Made by a program: the position numbers and the translations under genes. From Gnetum montanum (lineage: Eukaryota; Streptophyta; Gnetopsida; Gnetales; Gnetaceae), in assembly GCA_015680685.1 (NCBI GenBank), contig MNCI01002209.1, positions 342,893 to 394,855 of the forward strand: a stretch of 51,963 nucleotides of DNA. The letters run 5' to 3'. How positions within the stretch are numbered: the stretch's first letter is position 1; each line of letters opens with the position of its first letter. Positions 20,354-31,927 of this stretch are shown one piece after another. Below the pieces are notes generated by a model. The model did no database searches. It had not been told where the DNA came from and saw only the letters and a list, made by a program, of their open reading frames with translations.

Positions 20354-21640
20354 ATTGAGGATTGAGAGATGTAATGAAGGTTAAACTCTACTATTATGGC
20401 TTTCCATTTGGCTATAGAAATACTCTCATAGATGTTGTTCATTATGGCTTTAAGCATGTTATCCTTGCAAATAATGTTGCCACTTCTTCAATGGGAAGAA
20501 TAGTGTTAGAGAATACTTCTCCACTTCAATGTATTGTGTTTCATGGGCAACTAATGCATGGATAAGGTAGCATACTAGCATCTCTACTCCATCATCACAT
20601 TTTTGATAGAGTAGAGAGGCAATGGACATGTCAAAGATAGCAAGGTAGATGTAAAATGATTTACCCTCTTATGGAGGATAGACTTTTGGTAGTTGTAGCA
20701 ACTCTTACTTAAGGTTTTCAAAGACCTCTTAGCATTGAGCCTTTCACCCATAATGAACTCCTTTCTTAAGCAAGTGTTGCATAGGCTGTAACTTATGTGT
20801 AAGCCTAGCAATGAACCTACAAATAAATTGTAGCCTATCTTGTAATCCCTAAAGCTCCTTAAGGTTAGTAGGCATCACCAAGTTGGATATGGTCTTAATG
20901 TTATTAAGATCAACACGTATTCCTGCTTTGGGTACTACAAAGCCAAGAATCTTACTAGTCTTAACACCAAANTTAATAATCCATTCATGAAGGATAATAA
21001 GGCATGCTCAACTGTAGTATCAATAAGTTGATCAATGCTAGCCAAAGGGAAGTCATCCTTAATAGTTGCCTTATTTAGGTCTTGAAAATCAATGCAAATG
21101 TGAATACATTTATTTTTCTTAAGGACTACCACTATGTTAGACACCCATTCTATGTAATCAACGACTCTAATAAACCTAGCTTGGTATACCTTTGTGATTT
21201 CATCATAGACTACCAAGGCTAAATCAAGTCTAATCTTGTGAACCTTCTACTTAACTGGTCTAATTCTAGGATCAAGTATGATGTTATGTTGTACTAAATG
21301 CAGATCTATACCTCTCATATCTTCATATGACCAGGTAAAAACTTTAATGTTCTCTTGTAGAACCTTGGTGATGTCTTGAGCCTATTGAGGTTCTAGTGAG
21401 GAACTTAGTTTTCTTCTTACCATTGTGTGTTGTGACAAGATCCTCAATGAGAAAGTCTTCAATAATGTTTCCATCCTCAAGGTCAAGGATCTTGACTAGG
21501 TTTTCAGGCCACTTTAGTGGTTTCTCTATTAAGGTTATGTGGTTGACAAGAATCTCGAACTTAAAATCTAGACAATCAAGGTCAATACATTGTTCAACAT
21601 CACCATGAGGTCTACTCAAGTTCAAGGGAAAACTAATCTA
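20354..21640 (-). pseudogene. RT and RNase H (proximal part) of Element 3
   Basis: Minus-strand translation: a connector with 'NLVKILDLEDGN' (about 21500), 'VFTWSYEDMRGIDL' (about 21345-21300), 'VKQ'-type linker, 'FIRVVDYIEWVSNIVVVLKK' (about 21185-21120), 'FQDLNKATIKDDFPLASIDQ' (about 21095-21035) and 'HALLSFMNG'. The text then jumps to 'FGVKTSKILGFVVPKAGIRV' (about 20968-20910). The roughly 90 residues that should carry the catalytic YxDD centre are missing, exactly at an N at 20972. RNase H starts 'GKSFYIYLAIFDMSIASLLYQ' (about 20660-20600) and is cut by Element 4 at 20354. The lineage call (Tat) rests on these motifs. Confidence 0.75.
20972..20972. other. Single N, probably an assembly gap placeholder
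   Basis: An undetermined base at the point where the RT of Element 3 lacks its central segment (about 270 bp by comparison with the family's usual length). Confidence 0.6.
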
Positions 21641-22340
21641 CTTTTAAGTACTCATACTTTAATCTTGCATATCAACCAAAAGCATACTAAGTGGAATCTG
21701 GGTAAAAATGCATAAATAATGTTGAAAATGTTGTGCAACACATGCTATTCTACTACTAAATATAATGCAAACAAAGTATCCAAAACTATAAGGAGGTAGA
21801 AATAAACAAACACAATGGAAAAAGGGTTAATCAAAGGTTAAATAAAGGTCCAACAAGGTGTATCAAAGTGAATAATAATAATTAAGGCCAAAATGATTAA
21901 CAAAGATCACGATCTTGCCAGTTTTAGGCCTTAGTAGGCCATAGTGCTAGTTTTAGGTTTTAGTAGGCCATGGTTACATGGTGTCAAATGGTGCTCAAGG
22001 AAGGTCAAGCCCCACCATTCAATACCAATAAAAGGCCAAACAAGGCTTTACAAAGGCCATAATAAAGAAAATAAAATGAAACTAGGAAAACATAAAGCCA
22101 TGTAGGAACCATATGATGGCCAAGAGGGTCAACAATGCAAAATAAGGCCAAAAACAAGTCGAAACATTATGAAACAAGGTTAAATCAATGAAAATGGGAT
22201 GAATATGATAAAAATTGGGTAATACTAGTCAAATAGGATTAGATTTTTCTAGTGTTAGGTAATAGCAAGATAAATTTTAAGGCTACCATGGACCTACATG
22301 AATTCAGGCATTAATTAGGGCTATTTTAGGGTTGTTTGAG
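21641..22340. other. Non-coding A-rich stretch left of the tandem array
   Basis: No supportable gene. Repeated 'AAGGCCAAA' words occur, with a short duplication of AGTTTTAGG..TAGTAGGCCAT at about 21920-21975. The boundary with the Element 3 pol fragment near 21640 is not sharp. Confidence 0.5.
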
Positions 22341-24830
22341 TTCAAAAATGAGGTTTTTGGGGCATCCACGTTGGATCTACACTGGCAAGCATGGATGGGG
22401 TGGCCCCCAAAATGGATGGAACATCTAGGTGGTTTTCTAGTCTCATTTTGATCATTTTTTGACTCCTAGTGACTTGCATGTTAGCATAGTCAATTGAGGA
22501 AGGAAATAAGCTAGTTTTGGCATCAATTTTGACCCCTGGAAATCCCCATTGAAGCCTAAAAATGTAATCCACACTAAATTCATACTAGGTAGTGTCACCC
22601 CAACATGGATACCAATAAAAATGGATTGCATGGCATCCAAAAGATCCAAATTGGGATTCCAAATCCTTCCAAGAATAGCGCAAGGCAAAATCTATCAAGA
22701 TTGATCATTTTGAATATCAAAAATGACCAAAAAGTAGGTTTTAAAGTTATACCCCCTATATCCACACTAGCTAGTGTGGATGAAAGGGGGCATAGCATAG
22801 ATGATCTAAATTTGGGCTATAACAAGGTCAAACAGGGTTGGATTTGTAGCTAGAGCCAAGTTTCTACAGTTGTACACTCTGAAACTGAGTTTTGAGGCCA
22901 TTTCAAAAGGATTTTGAACATTAAATCAACTTAGAGAAAGTATCCACACCATGTCCATGTTTGCTAGTGTGGATCCAACATGGATGATTGGGGGTGCTCT
23001 TTCTTTTTGGTTCTAGGATGGTTTCTAGACCAAATTTTTAGGCTCATAGGGCTTGAAATAGTCATTTCTCTTGTTTTAGTAAATTTAGCTAGGTTTTAAA
23101 GTATGCATGATCATCCCTCCCTTATCCACACTAGGCAAACTTGATCTAGCATGGATGAGAGGTCCTAGTATTTTTTAAGGCCAAAATGACATCAAACTAG
23201 TGCAAACTCAATCATTAGAGGTTATAGGCTTTGGTAGTATAGGTTTTTGGTCTCTTGAGGTGTCAATTTGCTGTCAAAAGTTAAAAGGTAGATCATCCAC
23301 ACTAGATGGATGCTACCTAGTGTGGATCAACCCTTCCCCAACATGGATAGATCAATTTAATAGAAAATTGACCATGCATGTTAGCTCCCAGGGTTTCCAA
23401 TGTCAAGGGCTAGGCTTTGAAGTCAAAATTTAGTAGTGTTGAGGGCTTCTAAGTGGTTTTAGAGGTTACTACCTTGGATCCACATTGGGTCCATGCTAGC
23501 CAACATGGATCTAGCATGGAGGATGCTAGGGGATCAGCATTCTGCAATTTTTAACAAGTTTTGACCATGCATGCATGTCTCTAGGGTTTTTGGTGTTAAT
23601 GGTCAAATTCTAAGATCAAAATTTAGAAGTTTTAAAGGTTTTTGAATGGTTTTTGAACTTACCCCTCTAGATCCACATTCAATCCACATTTGCCAATGTG
23701 AAGGATTCAAGGAGATCAATTTCTTCTGGTTTTTAATCATTTTTATAAATTCTAAGGGCTCTAGGAGGTGCTAACAACATTCTAAGATGCATGCAAGGCT
23801 ATCTAGTTTCATCTTGAGATGTTTATTAAATTCCCATGGGTCACCTCCTTAGTATCCATGTTGGGTAGTGTGGATGAGGGGAGTCAGCAATGTGGGAGCA
23901 AGAGTGAGCATGAAATAGAATGCATTTTGTTAGGTTTTTGCTACTGGAGTCTCTGAGAGGGTAATGTAGTCAACACATGTTAATTTTAACACAAATCTCG
24001 TGGATTTTTTTATCATCCCTCCTTTATCCATGCCAAGGAGCTTAGCCCTAGCATCAATGAAAGGAGGTGACTACTTTTTAACATCTCTGATCAATTTTGT
24101 GACATCCAAAGGCTTTGGAAGAATCTAAGAAGGTTGTAAGACCACTAGGAAATGTTTTAAGGTTAGTTTTAGCTACAAAATAGAGTTTTTTTGCATACTC
24201 CCAAGGCACCCATGCTAGATCTAACACTAGGCAGCATGGATGAAGGGTTCACTAGAGTGGAGAAGGTGTTTCAGTGTAAAACTGAGTTATTTTTTGCTAA
24301 TCTATGCTACCCAAAGCTGACAAGGGGTGTTAGAGTCAAAATATGATAACTGCATGGTTGATTTTAGCAATTTAATGTCTCCCCCAATCCATCCATGCTA
24401 GGAAGTATGGATGGAGCCTCCCTTAACATGGATCAACTAGATCTGAAAGTGTTGATAACTTTCAATTGGATTTAACAAGGTTTTGGGGCTTCTAGGGATG
24501 ACTAAAGGGGTTTAAGATTCTTTGGGGTTCACCTTGGTGTTAAATCAAGGCTTGGTGAGCACTAGAGGATGAGTATGGATATTACTCTCCTTGGGCAATG
24601 CTAGAGCCACGTTGGGCAACATTGCCCAAGCGTGGATGCCCAAAGTAGCAAGATTTTCCAAGATCTAAACCCCTACCAAGATCTAGGATTTATGTATGCT
24701 GATGGCAGCTACCAAAAATGGCAATAGGCAAGGCTAGGTAGCCAAGGGGATGGAATCCATGCTGGATCCACACTTTCTAGAGTGGATGCATGGCTAGATA
24801 AGGATAGAATAGGATTTGGGTATTCTGAAG
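22340..24830. repeat. Degenerate tandem array, period about 181 bp, about 14 units
   Basis: A landmark reading TCCACACTAG ... CTAGTGTGGAT (or its decayed forms) recurs at 22365, 22568, 22761, 22943, 23125, 23296, 23479, 23672, 23855, 24027, 24209, 24388, about 24600 and 24756. The nine central intervals average about 181 bp. Sequence between landmarks is also related: the units after 23296 and 23479 share GACCATGCATG, AGGGTTT and TCAAAATTTAG in order. Each landmark is itself an imperfect palindrome. No protein is supported in it. The length resembles a nucleosomal satellite monomer; origin from a retroelement UTR is possible but not shown. Confidence 0.8.
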
Positions 24831-25254
24831 GGTCAAAAACCCAGCGTTAGTGAGGTTTCCAAGCTTGGGACATCATGCTGGAAGGTGTATGGTGGGGCAC
24901 ACCACAAGAAATTCAAAAATTTGAACTTAGTATTATCTCCCAACACTTCCAACATTGACAATACTTTCCCTCCTTCGTAGTTTAGTACACCATGAGTTTC
25001 AATACACAAAGTTGATAATGGAGGTATGGAAGAAGGCATTTAGGTTTTCTATCTAGGTTTTATGCTTTGTTCCACAAAAAATCCATTTCAAACTTTCATT
25101 CTCTACTATAGTGCATCCCTTAGAGCTCTAGCAGAGATTTTCTTATTTCCACACTTTTCACCTTCAATGTGGTTGATACATATCTCCCCTGCAAGGTACC
25201 ATTGAAGCTCAAACTCTTCAATTTTAAGAGTTTTCCTAGCATTGATCAACAAGG
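24831..25254. other. Non-coding stretch between the tandem array and the coiled-coil pseudogene
   Basis: No recognised feature. It may be the promoter/leader of the plus-strand pseudogene that starts at 25255, but no clear TATA box is visible. Confidence 0.35.
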
Positions 25255-28200
25255 ATGAAGAAGAAAGGAATTGACAACAAGAACCTAGCAATTAAGAAAG
25301 CAGATGTAGTAGACTAGGGCATCCCCCATCTACCTGAGATTGTTGTGATGCAAATTTAATACATTGCAACCTCAAGGTAGGCCACTGCTAGCCATTTTGT
25401 TCATTTATTTAGCCATTTTTTATGTTTTCTTCAATTGGGGATAAGGCCATTTTCTAGATCTAAGTTTTTTTGCTTGCTAAAATTGAATTTTAACAAAATC
25501 ACATCCCCTATTTTAATTTTTTTCATGTGGATATAAGGTCATTCGATTCTTTTGGCTTCATTTAATTAGGTTTTGGTGTTTTATACCAATTTTCGTGTAT
25601 GTTTTTCATTTGAATCTAAGGTAATTTGATTATTTTGACATTGTTTAATTAGGTTTTGGTGTTTTATACCAGTTTTGGCAAAAAAGAAAGCATAATTTTT
25701 AACTTTTTATTAAGTAATTGGGTAGGTGTTATTAAAATTTATGGTTTTGATTTTTTAGAGCTAGATTTAATTTTTTTCGTTGGCTATGACCTTGTTTGAT
25801 TTGGAGTTGTAACGAGGGAGATTTGACCATTTTGGTTATGTTTCACAATTGATGTTTGTGCTATTATTAGACTTTCATAGAAGTTTACAAATTTTTTTCC
25901 AAAGAAATGTTAGGCTTTTCTAATTTTTTAAGGTTATGGATGTGTAGGAATTGATTTAAGCTTGCAAACAATGGTAAAATCACTCCTTTTAGAGTTAAAA
26001 TGAATGTTTGCTAACTTTTTTACCAACCTTGTGCAAAAGGGGGTTTTTGGTGATAGCCACAATCATGTTATTTTGGTTATGTTTTATACAAAGATGGTTA
26101 TCAATTTTGGTCTTTTCTAGTTGTGGTTACAAAGTTTAGGATTTCAAGATTCCTTCAATGGTGGAATCATTAAAATTGAAGTTAAAACAAATCTTTAATG
26201 AATTTTTCAAAATAGTTGTGTAAATAAAGCTTTGTTATGGTTGTATCAATTTTACACCTTGGAGATGGGTAGTGTTGACACACTTAGAAAATTTTCTTGT
26301 CATTGTCCCTTGCTCCTGGGAACTCCTAAAGATGTTAACAATATTCTAAATTTTTTTTCAAGGTTATTAAAAAAATTTTACTATTTTTACTAAGTGTTCT
26401 CATGTGACCATTTTTTAGGTTTTGAAAGTGTTTTTGTGTCAATGTTGTTCTAAACTAAAGTATAATTTTGGACATGATGTATTGGCTACAATGTATAAAG
26501 GCCATAAAGTTTGTAACAATGTTGATGTTGAATTTCTAAACAAATTTTAGTCAACACCTTAGAGTTTTTTATAGGAGCTAATTTCACCCCCAACTAGGAT
26601 GTTTGGTAAAATTATTTAAGAAGTTCTAAAAGTTGAAACATGAACCTAATGGTGTTTTGATTTTTTCATGTAGGGCCCTGCTGAAACCTATCCTCATTGT
26701 GGTTGAGTTGGTAGGCATCTTATGTTGTATCAACCAACCAAAGCTAAACATCCCCATCCCAAATTTGGTTCTAGAACAAGGTTTACTATGGTTCTGCCCA
26801 AGGGCAAGGGAATTCCTTGCCTACATCTTACAAAAAATTAGTATGATGTTGTGGTCACACTTATCTACATATGTGATAGGGGTTATAGTAGACACCTTGT
26901 TGCTTGGGTCTACGAGACTGATCATCAAGTTCATAACTAACAACCTTGAAATCCAAGTAGCAGGGGAGTTGGTGGAGACTAGAGACACGGTTGGCATAAG
27001 TTACTTATCAAAGATCTAGATCATACCAAAGTATTCTCAATATAATGTTAATAATACTTTGATGGTGGCACAAAAAGTCCACGCGCTATTACATAACTTG
27101 CTTGGCACCATGTATCAACTACAAGGGTAAGCATAGTTATCATGGATTTCTAACATTTTTGGCTTTATTGGTTTGGTCACCTTTCTTAACTTGTCAATTT
27201 CATGCACATCTTACAAGTACAAGGTTAATGAACAAGGATTGATCAAGAATGATCAAACCTTGGTGGGGGCATATTTTTCAAAGGCCCCAAGATCAAAACT
27301 ATTGTATATGAGTAGTTAAGAGGGGACTTTGATAAATACACTGATATGTCTAACCTTTTTTACAAGAAGTGTATAGTTGCTGAAACAACACATAGCTAGT
27401 GGGTGATCCCCAAGAACATTAGGGAGAATGATGTTGCCACTAGGACCCCCACTCAAGCCTCACCAAACAAGAAAATTAACTATGAAAATAAGGATGGTTT
27501 GCTATGTTATGCATTTTGTTTCTACAGCTACATTTTGGTTTTGCTATACGTGCCTATGTTAATGCTAAGCATTTGATTATTTTCCTAAAGGACCTTCCAC
27601 TTCTTTTGATGTCACCATGTCCATTTCAAAATGCCCTGCAGATACCCTCATCTTGAAGTTTGGTGAGGTAAGGCTAGCACAAACATAGTTGAGGGGATAG
27701 GCACCTAGAAGCATCCAAGACAAACATTGAACATGTAGACTTACTTGATGTTTTCATGACACCTTCCCCCTCCATCCCTGCTATAGAGATGTTGAACATT
27801 ATTGACTCCTTTGATACATGAGCCAATCAATTTAGCACTACAATATGAGGTATGTTGATCATCCTTCCCATCAATGATGAGACCTTCCATGACTTTTTTT
27901 GTGTTTCTACTAATAGGATTAAGGTTACTAATAAAGTAGCAAAGGAGGTTGGCCATCATGAGAAAGTTAAGAAGTGGTCTGGTCCTAGTAAGGGTCATTT
28001 CTTGGATGGCTTTACAAATCCCAAAGTAAAGGAATCCTATCCTTTATTCCAATATTGCATCTTTAATAAACTATTATCACAAAAGAAGGTGATCAGTATT
28101 GCACATCCATGGATGTTTAAGAAGGTCCTAATAGAGGATACTTAGTTCAATTGGGCCTCTTCCTTGGCTACGGGCCTTTAGGAGGAGATCTTCAAACTCC

Positions 28201-30338
28201 ATCAAGATACCTCTACCATAATCCATATGCATTATGCATTTTTCGTAGGTTATTTGAAGAGATTCATAGAGTTCTTGGTGATGACAAGGGGTAGACATTT
28301 TGTAGCCCAAGACCCCAACTAGCCCTCTAGGCCTTAAATATAGCATATTTATCCAAGTACGCATTTTTAGAATCCACCAAAGGAGATGAGTAACTCGTTG
28401 TTTAATACCACCAAGGATTTTTGTGGTAGGTGGTATGCTTTCCCTAATAACACAAGGGAGGAGCCCCTCATAGTTTTATTGAATGTCAAGAGGGCCTAAG
28501 AGGTACATTTTGAGGCTAATCAGGTAGCCAAGGCAAAATTAAAATGGACCATGGAGGAAGCACCACCAACATTAGAGCCACCCACCATGAAGAAGCTCAA
28601 GTTGAGCCTCAACAAGTGACATCAAGTAGTTATCATTATGTCCTACTATGTTTTAGTGTTTAGTTATGCTATGTTATATGGATATGTTTTTTTTCCATGT
28701 GCTAACTTATTTTATGTCTTACGGTTATAGATAAGCATTAGGATATGGCAACCTAAGCTTCTACTAAGGAGGAAGCACAAAGGCACATAGTCGTAGTAGT
28801 AAAGGAGGCACAAAGACATGCTATTGTTGTAGCTACAAAGGAAAAAAGGCATGCAAAGGAGGCACTCTTACAACAACATGAGGTTGAAGGATTACCCAAT
28901 GTTGATCTGGATGACCTTGATGCCTTGTTCAATGAGCCATTGCTAGGTGCATCCCCCATCATCGTTCCAAAGGAGGAAGGGGAGGAGCTAGGTATGTATG
29001 CACCTTAATTCTACTTGTTATATTTTATGGTTTTATGTTTTTTTTCTAACCTTTCAATTATTATTATGCTTATTATAGTTCTTGAGCCACCAACAAAGGC
29101 TCCTATCCCTGTGTTTGGCATGAAACCATGGGCAGAGGTCCTAGACAAGGTGGAGTTCATGCATGAGATGGCCAAGGACATCATCGACTAGTTGCAATAA
29201 GTTGCACTTGAGATTCATAAGAACTATGTTTTATTCACCTTAGTTATTTTGATATGAGTTGTATCTATGTTACATCTATCTTAGGTTTTATATCGTACTT
29301 ATGGTTATATTTATGGTCATGATTTTTTTATAGTGCCATCAATTACATGGGACCTAAACCATAACATGGAATTTGATTCCTTGCCGAAGCTTCCCTCTTT
29401 TGTTCCAAATGTCCTCCTAAAGTTATATGAAACTACCACTAATCTTGTAGTTTCATGTGCAAAAAATTCATGGAAGTTTCAAACGTCCAACAAATCCCTA
29501 TGGGAGAAAGTTTTGACCTTGAGGAAGCAGACAAAGAGCCAAGCCAAGAGGATCAAGGACCTTGAGGACCATAAGACCTTTATGGAAGCCCAAGTGGCTA
29601 ACTTAGAGAACTTATAGACCAAAGAGATCACCTAGGCCTACTACTAGCACACCATTAATGATAAGGTTACCCTTGCCAAGGAGATGGTGGAGCAATGGAT
29701 GCAAATGGATTTGATCTTCTAAAAAGCCAAGGACTAGAAGGATTACTATGTTGGGTCCTATAGTGGGAAAAGACACAAAAGGATCATAAGAGATAGTACA
29801 AGGTTGATCAAGAGGCATACCTTAAGTGGCTCAAAGAGAAGATGACTAAACAATGCAAGAGAGAGTTTTTCATCTAGGGAATTCACGCTAAGAGTGCTTA
29901 CCAACTCTTTGAAAGCACTCTCACAGTGGTCAAATCTCCTACTCCTGAGATCGCTAAGACTACAAGTGAGACTTCTATGGCTACAGTGTCATGGAACTTG
30001 CTAGATTGGACTTCGGTGAATCCAACAAACATCCTCATAGGCATTAATTTTGGAGATGTTGACTAGGCCAACATGACAAAAGACCAAATTCTCCATCATT
30101 TGGAGACTACTCTTCAACATCTTCCCTCATAAGTTATTGAGTTGAATTCCTGGCAGCTTTGATGGCTTTTATGTTCTTTTTTAGTTTTATTATTTTGGTT
30201 TTTTTAAGGTATCCATTTTATTGTTTGGCTACTAATAGATTTCATATTATTATGTTATAGGCACTAGGTGATATTGGTAGCCCCAACAATGATGGTGATG
30301 ATGATGATCTTCCACCTCCTCCTCCAAATGCCTCATAG
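25255..30338 (+). pseudogene. Decayed intron-containing gene with coiled coil and acidic-proline tail
   Basis: The first readable exon begins at the ATG at 25255 (MKKKGIDNKNLAIKK..) and ends at a donor CAAG|GTAGGC at 25376. A second block follows an acceptor TTTTTTCATGTAG at about 26673 and is open to 27019. Further blocks lie at 27852-28145, at 28745-28991 (intron 28992-29078), at 29079 to about 29225, from 29334 (acceptor TTTTTATAG) with coiled coil 'LRKQTKSQAKRIKDLEDHK', and a last exon from 30261 (acceptor TTATAG) ending 'GDDDDLPPPPPNAS' and TAG at 30338. Several in-frame TAG/TAA/TGA occur. The layout (N-terminal globular region, coiled coil, polyproline end) recalls the extra ORFs of Elements 1 and 2, so it may be a distant retroelement ORF; a captured host gene is the alternative. 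Product unknown. Confidence 0.5.
28992..29078 (+). other. Predicted 87-nt intron in the coiled-coil pseudogene
   Basis: Donor G|GTATGTATG at 28992 and acceptor TGCTTATTATAG at 29078, with a T-rich tract between. Reading frames on both sides are protein-like (acidic 'KEEGEEL' before, 'LEPPTKAPIPVFGMKPW' after). Confidence 0.5.
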
Positions 30339-30902
30339 CATTTCTAGATGCCTATTATGATAGTTGTTACTGTTAATTTTGATTTTTGTTAATATTTTGT
30401 GGCCAATGTTGGCCAAGACATTGCCATGTATGGATTTATGGCTATTATTTATTATCATTTAGACATTTTTACTACATTGCATGGCTATGACTATTTATGT
30501 TAGAGAAATTTTAAATTTAAGGTTTTGGTTTCAGTTTTGGCTATATATGTTGTTGATGGCTTTGCTATTTTAAGGTCTAAAGGTTATAAATGTTGTAAAT
30601 GAATATTTTGTAAACTACTATGCTAGTTACATTGGCTATAAGCATTGAAAATGACTATGAATTTGTAGGCTAAGAATGCATATACGTTATAATATCATTT
30701 GCCAGTTTAAGGCCATGTGGGCTATAGGATACTTGCCAATTTTACGTCATGGAAAATTGTGCATTATGTGGTTGTAAAAAGGTGCTTTCCAGGTTTAGGA
30801 CATGGCAAGCCCAAGCTATAGGGAAAGATATTTTTTTTGTTTTATGTTTTAATATTTCTATGGGTTTTTCATGTTTCTATGCTAGAAGAAAGAAAGAAAA
30901 GG
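30339..30902. other. AT-rich stretch after the coiled-coil pseudogene
   Basis: Non-coding and T-rich. Likely the 3' flank of the pseudogene. It ends in AGAAAGAAAAGG, whose last AAAGG is the target duplication of the solo LTR. Confidence 0.5.
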
Positions 30903-31711
30903 TGATGAGTGGCGAGGTACCCCTACACTCAACCATACAAATATGAGCATTACACGCGCGATCCAGTTGAACTCTACATACGGACTAGTTGTGGCATCTA
31001 GATAGTTAGCCTTAGGTCACAATTCTTTGTCTTCCCACCTAGACTAGTATTAGCTTGTCACGTATGGTTTAGTCCAGAGTGAGGTGTATGATGTCTTTCT
31101 ATAATAATGCTACTCTTGGAGATAATGGAAAATAATATTAACTAAGCTAAGAGAGAGAGGGTGAGAGAGAGCCTAAGCTAGCCTAAGTGCGATGAGCATC
31201 CATTCCTTAATCATCCATACACATCTTGGACTTTGTTCCTGACTACCACTAGGATTACCAAGCGCAGATCCTAGGTACGCTACTGGGTTACCAAGTAGTC
31301 ACACTTAAATGCTCATAATCAAGTCGTACTCATTCCATATTTAACAGGAGTTTAAGGGTGAGAAGAGATTAACTAGAAAAGTAGTAAATAATAATTAAAT
31401 AAATAATTAATCTAAGTGAATGTTCCAATGATGAAGTAATCTTGATCTTTATTTCTGGTCATGTGCGTGTCCAAGTACGTCACACTCGAATAAAGGATGT
31501 CGTACAATTACATTCACCACACTGCGGGCATACACTAAGAGGAAAAGGATTGAGAGAAAAACTACATAAAACTTAACACTTAAACTAAGAACTGAAAAAA
31601 ATACCTATTAGATCTATCTACCTCTTATTTATAGATGAGGAGACAGGCTGCAATATCGCGTATGTGATATCGTGTACGCAATATCGCGATTTACTAAATG
31701 ACGACTCATCA
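30903..31711 (-). repeat. Solo LTR (809 bp), relative of the Element 1/2 LTRs
   Basis: Starts TGATGAGTGG and ends CTCATCA. It is flanked by AAAGG on both sides (30898-30902 and 31712-31716), a perfect 5-bp target duplication. Orientation is minus: its first 40 bp match the reverse complement of the Element 2 LTR end (GGTACCCCTACAC, then AACCATAC), the poly(A) signal reads AATAAA on the minus strand at 31453-31448, and the TATA box (TATAAATA) at 31633-31626. No primer site, polypurine tract or internal domain adjoins it, so the body was removed by recombination between LTRs. Confidence 0.9.
31653..31688 (-). promoter_or_regulatory. Three ATATCG(C/T)G words 14 bp apart in U3 of the solo LTR
   Basis: ATATCGCG at 31653, ATATCGTG at 31667 and ATATCGCG at 31681, exact 14-bp spacing, just upstream (minus sense) of the TATA box. 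CpG is retained here in contrast to the older LTRs. Probably a repeated factor site. Confidence 0.5.
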
Positions 31712-31716
31712 AAAGG

Positions 31717-31927
31717 CTTTAATAAAAATGCAAATAAAAGATAAATTCTTAGGATACGTAAAATAAATAAAATAACATAAAAGGCAAGATAGAAATCTAA
31801 ACTAACAAGTTATTAGTACAAACGGTTACAAGGTCACAAGGGCTTATGGTGGAAGGATCAGGAGTGTACCTTACTTATGCAAATTCTTCCTAATCTTTGA
31901 GAGATTAAGAAACATGTATGACCTATC
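31717..31927 (-). other. Non-coding stretch between the solo LTR and the protease of Element 3
   Basis: About 200 bp, A-rich, no motif. It contains the end of the gag-protease reading frame. In Ogre-type Tat elements an intron separates protease and RT at this place; whether that applies here is not visible. Confidence 0.35.

Noticed and set aside
26633-27019. Firm call of an FCP1/NLI-type phosphatase
   Set aside because: The catalytic DxDG is not present (VELVG) and similarity is only a general impression; kept as a low-weight remark.
30880-30902. Purine tract AGAAGAAAGAAAGAAAAGG next to an LTR end, suggesting a plus-strand 3' LTR
   Set aside because: TATA box, poly(A) signal and similarity all put the LTR on the minus strand, and the last five bases are a target duplication; the purine run is chance.
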